A DNA stretch of 21,374 bases, taken from contig CAYTMV010000038.1 in the NCBI GenBank assembly GCA_964439015.1, positions 1-21,374 of the forward strand, read 5' to 3'. Source of the DNA: Gemmobacter sp964439015 (GTDB lineage: Bacteria; Pseudomonadota; Alphaproteobacteria; Rhodobacterales; Rhodobacteraceae). Each line of letters starts with the position of its first letter. Position 1 is the stretch's first letter. Of this stretch, positions 1-6,015 are shown one piece after another. The position numbers and the translations under genes are program-made. The notes under the pieces are model-generated. The model ran no database searches. It was given only the letters and a program-made list of their open reading frames with translations, and had not been told where the DNA came from.

Positions 1-102
1 TCGGTCTCGGCGCGGGTGGTGGCCGAGGCGCATTGCTCGGTCACCGTGATCCGCCGCCGCGAGGCAACCGACGACGACCAACCCGACGCCGCAGCGGCAT
101 GA
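1..102 (+). CDS. Universal stress protein-like, C-terminal fragment
   Basis: An open frame from the first base runs 33 codons to a TGA at 100-102. The start lies outside the window. The visible residues (SVSARVVAEAHCSVTVIRR) match the last strand and helix of the UspA fold, where a G-S-V-S-x-x-V motif that binds the nucleotide phosphates is followed by V-x-x-x-A-x-C-S-V-x-V-I-R. A short acidic and Ala-rich tail follows. UspA-family proteins are small cytoplasmic nucleotide-binding stress proteins. With only the C-terminus visible, the family call is moderately good, but ATP binding cannot be judged. The next gene starts 37 bp downstream on the same strand, so the two may be co-transcribed. 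Confidence 0.6.
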   Translation, partial: SVSARVVAEAHCSVTVIRRREATDDDQPDAAAA

Positions 103-139
103 AGACCGCGCGGACAACAGGCCAGACAGGGAGAATGGC

Positions 140-421
140 GTGAACTTCACCGAAATCGTGCAGGCGCAACTGGGCGACATGTTCCGCGCGGCGCTGATCC
201 TCGCGCTGCTTTACACGATGCTGCGCACCCGGGCCGTGACCGGCACCTGGCTGCCGCTGGCCGCCGGGATCGTCTTTGTGGCGGTGATCATCCCGATGAC
301 CATGCCCAGCGTGATCGTGGCGCCGCTCTGGATGCAGGTGGGCGCAGGCTTGGTCAGCAACAGTGTTCTGGCCGGAATCGGTCTGGGCGTCTGGACCTTG
401 CTCAGCCGCCTGAAAGGTTGA
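140..421 (+). CDS. Small integral membrane protein, unknown function (93 aa)
   Basis: The GTG start at 140 is preceded by AGGGAG at 128-133, a good ribosome binding site at 6-nt spacing. The nearby ATG at 135 is immediately followed by a stop in its frame. The protein has three hydrophobic segments, at about residues 14-28, 36-60 and 64-88, with a short Arg-containing loop between the first two and a basic C-terminus (LLSRLKG), so it should sit in the inner membrane. I do not recognise a family. It follows the universal-stress-protein-like gene on the same strand and may be its operon partner. Its last 20 bp overlap the 3' end of the convergent response-regulator gene. Confidence 0.65.
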   Translation: MNFTEIVQAQLGDMFRAALILALLYTMLRTRAVTGTWLPLAAGIVFVAVIIPMTMPSVIVAPLWMQVGAGLVSNSVLAGIGLGVWTLLSRLKG

Positions 422-806
422 GAAGGCGCCGCACCTCGCGGCGGAAATCCCGCACTTCAAAGGGCTTGGCAAGAAAGGCGTCTGCACCCTCGTCGCGGGC
501 GCGGCGCAGGTCTGCGGCAGACCCCCGCGCGGTCAGCATCAGCACCTTGACCCCTGCAAGGGTCGGATCGGCGCGGATCTGCTGGCAGATGTCAAAGCCC
601 GACACCTCGGGCAGCATCACGTCCAGCAGCACCAGCGCCGGACGGTCGGCACGCACGCGGGCCACTGCCCCGGCGCCGCTGGTGATATGATCGGCCTGCA
701 CCCCCTCGCGTGACAGAAGATATTCCATCGCCATGGCGATGTGGCTGTCATCCTCGACAATCAGCACGCGCCTGGCATCTGGGGCTGGGGGGGATTGGCT
801 GGCCAT
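402..806 (-). CDS. Single-domain response regulator (receiver only)
   Basis: A 134-aa stand-alone CheY-like receiver domain. Visible signature residues are the acidic cluster E18-D19-D20, the phospho-acceptor D62 (VLLDVMLP), T92 (LMLTA) and the conserved K114 in AKPF. The frame ends about 15 residues after that, so there is no DNA-binding or enzymatic output domain. The start is taken at ATG 806 because AGGAGA lies just upstream on the minus strand; an in-frame ATG at 851 has no such site and would add 15 non-family residues. The protein probably relays phosphate or acts by protein-protein contact. No histidine kinase is in the window, so its partner is unknown. It lies downstream of the transporter on the same strand, but a strong terminator separates them. 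Confidence 0.9.
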   Translation of the reverse strand: MASQSPPAPDARRVLIVEDDSHIAMAMEYLLSREGVQADHITSGAGAVARVRADRPALVLLDVMLPEVSGFDICQQIRADPTLAGVKVLMLTARGSAADLRRARDEGADAFLAKPFEVRDFRREVRRLLNLSGG

Positions 807-881
807 GATCCTTCTCCTGGGCGGGCACAAACAGGCCGGAAAAAGGGACAAACGAAGGCCGAAAGACTAAATCTGACCTGG

Positions 882-914
882 AAAAAAATGCGGGCCGGGG
901 AAACCCCGGCCCGC
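882..914 (-). terminator. Rho-independent terminator of the MHS transporter cluster
   Basis: A perfect 11-bp GC-rich stem (890-900 paired with 904-914) with an AAA loop (plus-strand sense). On the minus strand it is followed, after one base, by seven T residues (plus-strand A at 882-888). It begins 14 bp beyond the transporter stop codon and precedes the response-regulator gene. It therefore closes the acs-adk-transporter cluster and probably insulates the regulator gene. Confidence 0.9.
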
Positions 915-927
915 CTGCATCACGCCA

Positions 928-2867
928 TCAGTCGGCGAAGATGTCTTTCTTGTGGGTGCCGCCCGGCACGAACAGCGTGCCGATCACCACCGTCATCAGC
1001 GCGACCACGATCGCATACCACAGACCGGCATAGATGTTGCCCGACTGGGCCGAGATCGCGAAGGCGGTCGCGGGCAGCAGGCCACCGAACCAGCCGTTGC
1101 CGATGTGATAGGGCAGCGACAGGCCCGAATAGCGGATCCGGGTCGGGTAGAGTTCCACCAGCATCGCAGCGATCGGGCCGTAGACCATCGTCACCAGGAT
1201 GATGAGATAGGTCAGGATGGCGATGATAGTCAGCTTCTGGCCGGTGAAGATGTCGAAGAAATGCTCGGCCTTGGCGATGGTGGTGTTGTCGGCCGCCACC
1301 ATCGGATAGCCAGCCGCTTTCAGCGCATCGTTAATCGCGGTGTCGAAGGCCGACTTGGCCGCCTTGAGGTCGTCGCCGGTCAGGGCGGCGCCGTCATAGG
1401 ACGGGATCACGGTCTCGCCGACCTTGATCGAGGCCAGGGTGCCGGCCGGGGCGTCTTCGGTGATGGAGTTCACCGACAGCTTCGACAGCGAGGCTTTCGC
1501 GATGTCGCAGGACGAGGTNNNNNNNNNNNNNNNNNNNNNNNNNNNNNNNNNNNNNNNNNNNNNNNNNNNNNNNNNNNNNNNNNNNNNNNNNNNNNNNNNN
1601 NNNNNNNNNNNNNNNNNNTGGAGTTCACCGACAGCTTCGACAGCGAGGCTTTCGCGATGTCGCAGGACGAGGTAAACTTCGACGTGCCCGTCGGGTTGAA
1701 CTGGAACGAGCAGTCTTCCGGATCCGCGGTCACGACGACCTCGGTCTGCTGGGCCGCGTACAGCATCGGGTTCGCGGTCGCGGTCAGCAGCTTGAACACC
1801 GGGAAGTAAGTGATCGCGGCGATCAGGCAGCCTGCCAGGATGATCGGCTTGCGGCCGATCCTGTCGGACAGCGAGCCGAAGAAGATAAAGCCGCCGGTGC
1901 CCAGGATCAGCGACCAGGCCACGAAGATATTGGCCGAGAAGCTGTCCACCTTGATGACGTTCTGGATAAAGAACAGCGCGTAGAACTGGCCCGAGTACCA
2001 CACCACAGCCTGACCGGCGGTCAGACCCAACAGCGCGATCAGGGCGATCTTGCCGTTTTTCCAGTTGCCGAAGGCTTCGCGCAGCGGCGCTTTCGACTGG
2101 GCGCCTTCTTCCTTCATCTTCTTGAAGGCGGGCGATTCATTCATCTGCAGACGGATATAGAGCGAGATCAGCAGCAGACCGATCGAGCCCAGGAACGGGA
2201 TCCGCCAGCCCCAGGCATTGAAGGCCTTCATCATGGCCGGGGTGCCATCGGGGTTCATGGTGGCCACGCCGGCGGCATCGAGGATCGGCTGATCCGGGTA
2301 GTTGCCGTTCACATAGCCTTGCACCAGCAGGATCACCACCAGCGACAGCAGCAGACCCAGGGTCGCCGTGGTCTGGATGAACGAGGTGAAGTAACCGCGG
2401 CGGCCCTGAGGCGCGTGCTCGGCCACATAGACGGCAGCGCCGCCATATTCACCGCCCAGCGCCAGACCTTGCAGCATGCGCAGCGCGATCAGGATGATGG
2501 GCGCGGCGATCCCCCAGCTGAAATAGCTGGGCAGCATGCCGACGAGGAAGGTCGACAGACCCATGATCAGGATTGTGGCGAGGAAGGTGTATTTCCGGCC
2601 GATCAGGTCACCCAGCGCCCCGAACACCAGCGCGCCGAAGGGACGCACGATAAAGCCCGCAGCAAAGGCCAGCAGCGCAAAGACGTTCCGCGTTGCTTCC
2701 GGGAAGGGCGTGAAGAACTGCGCGCCGATGATCGCCGCCAGCGAACCGTAAAGATAGAAGTCATACCATTCGAAGATGGTGCCGGCCGAGGAGGCGATGA
2801 TCACCTTCCTCTCTTCTGCCGTCATCGGGCGCGAGCGGACGCTCGCTGCCGGGGATGTATATGCCAT
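928..2867 (-). CDS. MHS-family MFS metabolite:H+ symporter (split only by an assembly gap)
   Basis: A major facilitator of the metabolite:H+ symporter family, in the inner membrane, expected to import a small organic acid or osmolyte with protons. Family marks are the EWYDFYLYG start of TM1, the loop 2-3 motif GALGDLIGRK, LGGEYGGAAVYVAE in TM4-5, and a second GSLSDRIGRKP motif at loop 8-9. The start at ATG 2867 has AGGAGG just upstream. The frame is broken by 100 Ns (1519-1618), but the 55 bp on each side are identical. Removing 155 bp leaves one uninterrupted 594-aa protein. Family members are usually about 430-450 aa; the extra length is a loop of about 130 aa between TM9 and TM10 (about residues 363-492) with two Cys. 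It is co-oriented downstream of acs and adk (159-bp gap to adk) and ends at a terminator. The substrate is not predictable from sequence. Confidence 0.9.
1464..1518. repeat. 55-bp terminal overlap, left contig edge
   Basis: This 55-bp stretch is identical, in the same orientation, to 1619-1673 on the other side of the N run. It ends exactly at the gap, as expected for two contig ends sharing an assembler overlap that was scaffolded rather than merged. Confidence 0.95.
1519..1618. other. 100-N scaffold gap
   Basis: Exactly 100 Ns, a conventional placeholder for a gap of unknown size. The identical 55-bp flanks and the restored reading frame when they are merged indicate that no sequence is really missing here. 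Confidence 0.97.
1619..1673. repeat. 55-bp terminal overlap, right contig edge
   Basis: The second copy of the 55 bp at 1464-1518, beginning immediately after the last N. It codes for the same stretch of the transporter's periplasmic loop (ending in AKASLSKLSVNS), so in the genome it should exist once. Confidence 0.95.
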
Positions 2868-3026
2868 TTGGCCTCCTCCTGTTTTCCGGCCGAGCCGGTG
2901 TTGTTTCAGCCTGTCCACCGTTCCGCTGGCCCGGTCTGGCGGGGCCTTGGCGGAAGGGTTCATCGGATGGACAGACCGCTCCCTCGTTTCTCGTCCCCCG
3001 GCTCCTCTCCCGGGGAACGGCCGATG

Positions 3027-3695
3027 TCAGGCCGCCACGCGCTGGACGATCGCGGCCAGGCCGTCGCGCACGACGTCGATGTCAGCCATCGCGTCGATGC
3101 GTTCCAGCACGCCGCGCCCGTCGTAATAGGCGATCAGCGGCGCCGTCTGGGCATGATAGGCCTTCAGCCTTTCGCGCACCGTCTCGGCAGTGTCGTCGGC
3201 GCGGCGCTTGAACGCCGTGCCGCCGCATTTGTCGCAAGTGCCCGCCACCGCGGGCTGCTTGAAGCTGTCGTGATATCCCTCGCCGCAACCGGCGCAGGTG
3301 TAGCGACCGGACACCCGGTCAACCATCGCCTCGTCCTCGACCTCCATCGCGATGGCGGCGGTGACGCGTAGCCCGCGCGAGGCGAGCAGGTTGTCCAGAG
3401 CCGCGGCCTGCCCCGCGGTGCGGGGAAAGCCGTCGAGGATGACACCTTTGCCGGTATCGGGCCGGGCCATGCGCTCGGCCAGGATACCCAGAACGATCTC
3501 GTCGCTGACCAGACCGCCACCGGCCATCACCGCTTGTGCGGCGCGCCCTGCCTCGGTGCCTTCGGCCACTGCGGCCCGCAGCATGTCGCCGGTGGACAGT
3601 TGCACCAGACCGAAACGCTCCTCCAGCATCCGGGCCTGGGTGCCCTTGCCGGCGCCCGGGGGGCCCAGAAGGATCAGGACGGCGGTTTGGGTCAT
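3027..3695 (-). CDS. adk: Adenylate kinase, long form with zinc-type lid
   Basis: Catalyses ATP + AMP <-> 2 ADP in the cytoplasm. The P-loop GPPGAGKG is at residues 11-18, the AMP-site STGDMLR at 34-40, and the ILDGFPRT motif at 86-93. The LID carries C134-x2-C137 and C154-x2-C157, the four-Cys zinc-binding type. Length is 222 aa against about 214-217 usual. I chose ATG 3695 because the fold starts directly after it; an in-frame ATG at 3731 would overlap acs. The gene starts 19 bp after the acs stop, so co-transcription is very likely. Acs makes AMP, which is the substrate of Adk. Most bacteria keep adk beside secY and the ribosomal protein genes, so this may be a second copy; that cannot be seen from this window. 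Confidence 0.93.
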   Translation of the reverse strand: MTQTAVLILLGPPGAGKGTQARMLEERFGLVQLSTGDMLRAAVAEGTEAGRAAQAVMAGGGLVSDEIVLGILAERMARPDTGKGVILDGFPRTAGQAAALDNLLASRGLRVTAAIAMEVEDEAMVDRVSGRYTCAGCGEGYHDSFKQPAVAGTCDKCGGTAFKRRADDTAETVRERLKAYHAQTAPLIAYYDGRGVLERIDAMADIDVVRDGLAAIVQRVAA

Positions 3696-3714
3696 GGTTT
3701 CCGCACTCACCGGG

Positions 3715-5685
3715 TCAGCCCTTGTTGCCACGGTTGGCGATCAGATCGTCGACCACCGACGGATCAGCCAGCGTCGAGATGTCGCCAAGGCTGCCAAAGT
3801 CGTTTTCGGCGATCTTGCGCAGGATGCGGCGCATGATCTTGCCCGAGCGGGTTTTCGGCAGGCCCGGCGCCCACTGGATCACGTCCGGCGTGGCAATCGG
3901 CCCGATTTCGCCGCGGACCCACTTGACCAGATCCTTACGCAGATCGTCGGACGGCTCGACCCCGTTCATCAGGGTGACATAGGCATAGATGCCCTGCCCC
4001 TTGATATCATGCGGGAAGCCAACCACCGCGGCCTCGGCCACATCCGGATGCGCGACCAGCGCCGACTCGACTTCGGCCGTGCCCATGCGATGGCCCGAGA
4101 CGTTGATCACGTCATCGACGCGGCCGGTGATCCAGTAATAGCCGTCCTTGTCGCGGCGGCAGCCGTCGCCAGTGAAGTAATAGCCGCGATACTGGCTGAA
4201 ATAGGCTTCCTGAAAGCGGTCATGGTCGCCCCACAGGGTGCGCATCTGGCCCGGCCAGCTGTCCGAGACGCACAGCACACCCTCGCATTCCACCTCGTCC
4301 TGCCGTTTCGCGGTGGCGGCATCCAGGACCACGGGCTTCACGCCAAAGAACGGAAGCGTGGCGGCGCCGGGCTTGGTCGCGGTGGCATAGGGCAGCGGGG
4401 TGATCATGTGGCCGCCGGTTTCGGTCTGCCAGAAGGTGTCGACGATCGGGCATTTGCCCTTGCCGACATGCTTGTCATACCAGACCCAGGCCTCGGGGTT
4501 GATCGGCTCGCCGACCGACCCCAGGATCCGCAGTTTGGACAGGTCGTATTTTTCGACCCATTCAGCGCCCATTCCCATCAACGAGCGGATTGCGGTCGGC
4601 GCGGTGTAGAATTGCGTCACGCCATGCTTTTCGCAGACCTGCCAGAAGCGGCCGGCATCGGGATAGGTCGGCACGCCCTCGAACATCACCGTCGTGGCGC
4701 CATTGGCCAGCGGCCCGTAGAGGATATAGCTGTGGCCCGTCACCCAACCCACATCCGCCGTACACCAGAAGACATCGCCGTCCTGATAGTCGAAGGTGTA
4801 TTGATGGGTCATCGCGGCAAAGGTGAGGTAACCGCCGGTGGTATGGACCACGCCCTTGGGCTTGCCGGTCGAGCCGGAGGTATAAAGGATGAACAGCGGA
4901 TCCTCGGCCCCCATCGGCCGCGGCGGGCATTCGGGGCTGACCATTTCCATCATCAGCTTGACGTCGACGTCGCGCCCCTCGATCCAGGTGGTCTGGTCGC
5001 CGGTATGCTTGACGACCAGGCAGCGCACCTTGTCCGAGCAGTGCAGCAGGGCCGCGTCGGTGTTCGACTTCAGCGGCGTGCGCTTGCCGCCACGCGGCGC
5101 GGTGTCGGCGGTGATGACGATCTTCGCACCACAATCGTTGATCCGGTTGGCCAATGCATCCGGGGAAAAGCCCGCAAACACCACCGAGTGGATTGCCCCG
5201 ATCCGCGCGCAGGCCAACATGGCATAGGCGGCTTCGGGGATCATCGGCATATAGATCACCACCCGGTCACCGCGCATCACGCCCTGTGACAGCAGCACGT
5301 TGGCCATGCGGTTCACATTCTCGGCCAGCCGCTTGTAGGTGATGTGCTGGGCAGGGGTGTTGGGATCATCGGGCTCGAAGATGATCGCGGTTTGCAGCGC
5401 GCGATCCTTCAGATGGCGATCAATGCAGTTGACCGAGGCATTCAGCACCCCGTCCTCGAACCACTTGATCGAGACCTTGCCAAAGGTGAAGTCGGTGTTC
5501 TTGACCTTGGTATACGGCTTGATCCAGTCCAGCCGCTGCCCCTCGCGCGCCCAGAACGCCTCAGGATCCTCAATCGATTCGCTGTACATGGCGCGATACT
5601 TGGCGGTATCGGCATGGGCCTTGGCGTAACCGGTCGGAACCTCGCGCAGGGTTGGTGCGGTGTCAGTGGTCTGGGTATCAGCCAT
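3715..5685 (-). CDS. acs: Acetyl-CoA synthetase (AMP-forming)
   Basis: Converts acetate + ATP + CoA to acetyl-CoA + AMP + PPi in the cytoplasm. The 656-aa length matches the family (about 650). Visible motifs are the phosphate-binding YTSGSTGKPKG at residues 268-278, the VDTFWQTETGG adenylate-binding motif, YYFTGDG, and the C-terminal PKTRSGKIMRR. The Lys of SGK (K616) is the residue acetylated by Pat-type enzymes in characterised Acs proteins. The start at ATG 5685 has GGAGGAGC upstream; the in-frame ATG at 5727 adds 14 non-conserved residues. It is the first gene of a minus-strand cluster with adk and an MHS permease. The 330 bp upstream hold an AT-rich repeat region likely to be its control region. 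Confidence 0.97.
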   Translation of the reverse strand: MADTQTTDTAPTLREVPTGYAKAHADTAKYRAMYSESIEDPEAFWAREGQRLDWIKPYTKVKNTDFTFGKVSIKWFEDGVLNASVNCIDRHLKDRALQTAIIFEPDDPNTPAQHITYKRLAENVNRMANVLLSQGVMRGDRVVIYMPMIPEAAYAMLACARIGAIHSVVFAGFSPDALANRINDCGAKIVITADTAPRGGKRTPLKSNTDAALLHCSDKVRCLVVKHTGDQTTWIEGRDVDVKLMMEMVSPECPPRPMGAEDPLFILYTSGSTGKPKGVVHTTGGYLTFAAMTHQYTFDYQDGDVFWCTADVGWVTGHSYILYGPLANGATTVMFEGVPTYPDAGRFWQVCEKHGVTQFYTAPTAIRSLMGMGAEWVEKYDLSKLRILGSVGEPINPEAWVWYDKHVGKGKCPIVDTFWQTETGGHMITPLPYATATKPGAATLPFFGVKPVVLDAATAKRQDEVECEGVLCVSDSWPGQMRTLWGDHDRFQEAYFSQYRGYYFTGDGCRRDKDGYYWITGRVDDVINVSGHRMGTAEVESALVAHPDVAEAAVVGFPHDIKGQGIYAYVTLMNGVEPSDDLRKDLVKWVRGEIGPIATPDVIQWAPGLPKTRSGKIMRRILRKIAENDFGSLGDISTLADPSVVDDLIANRGNKG

Positions 5686-5774
5686 AAGGTGCTCCTCCAT
5701 CTGGCCGGCGGCTTTGCGTGCCGGCACTCCGTGAAGCCCTGACAGACAGCCAGGGCCTTCTCCCAGGAGGCATT

Positions 5775-5789
5775 GTAAACCAGTTTTAC
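5775..5789. promoter_or_regulatory. Inverted repeat GTAAA-N5-TTTAC upstream of acs
   Basis: GTAAA (5775-5779) and TTTAC (5785-5789) form a small palindrome with a 5-bp spacer, 90-104 bp upstream of the acs start codon. It lies downstream of the best promoter candidate and would fall in the leader or initially transcribed region. Its form suits a dimeric regulator half-site pair, but no regulator can be named. Confidence 0.35.
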
Positions 5790-5825
5790 GAAACAGCGTA
5801 ACCCTTTTTATTCGTTGAGTTTTTC

Positions 5826-5854
5826 TGTAAATTCTTTAACTTGCCGCACGTCAA
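5826..5854 (-). promoter_or_regulatory. Candidate acs promoter (-35 TTGACG / -10 TTTACA)
   Basis: On the minus strand TTGACG (plus 5849-5854) and TTTACA (plus 5826-5831) are separated by 17 bp, pointing into acs. The -35 is good and the -10 matches only three of six consensus bases, so an activator would be expected. The -35 box is part of one arm of the long inverted repeat at 5849-5891. Confidence 0.35.
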
Positions 5855-5891
5855 ATTTGTAAATTTAACCTTTTTCACTGTAAATTTGACG
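5849..5891. repeat. 10-bp inverted repeat plus TGTAAATTT direct repeats, acs control region
   Basis: CGTCAAATTT (5849-5858) is a perfect inverted copy of AAATTTGACG (5882-5891), with arm centres 33 bp apart, about three helical turns. Within and beside it, TGTAAATTTAAC (5858-5869) and TGTAAATTTGAC (5879-5890) are direct repeats 21 bp apart; a partial copy TGTAAATTC is at 5826. The block is very AT-rich in an otherwise GC-rich window. The face-matched spacing suggests cooperative binding of a regulator at the acs promoter, which is inference. Confidence 0.5.
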
Positions 5892-6015
5892 CTACTTTTC
5901 AAGGCCCTAGCGATCACGCAGCGGTGAAGTGGCAAATGCCGCACTGCAGCATGGTCAAGTCCAGCGAAAATTGGCTCGCCGAGGCGCAGTGGCTCCGGGT
6001 GCGAATCACTTGGGC

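Larger units (their letters stand above)
5686..6015. other. Intergenic region between acs and the SulP gene
   Basis: This 330-bp stretch has no supported gene. The half near acs (5770-5900) holds the AT-rich repeats, the palindrome and the candidate promoter listed separately. The half near the SulP stop (5901-6015) returns to higher GC. I see no clear hairpin with a T run there to terminate the SulP transcript. Confidence 0.7.

Noticed and set aside
1464..1673. Genuine tandem duplication or frameshifted pseudogene in the MHS transporter
   Set aside because: The duplicate units touch the N run exactly on both sides and merging them restores the frame, which is better explained by contig ends overlapping.
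2996..3015. CCCCGG/CCGGGG hairpin between adk and the MHS gene as a terminator
   Set aside because: The 6-bp stem has an 8-nt loop and no T run on the minus strand, so it is too weak to call.
3352..5289. 645-codon open frame on the plus strand opposite acs
   Set aside because: It is the antisense shadow of acs and adk, a common effect of high GC. Its composition is His/Arg/Gly-rich low-complexity with no recognisable domain, while the minus strand encodes a perfect Acs.
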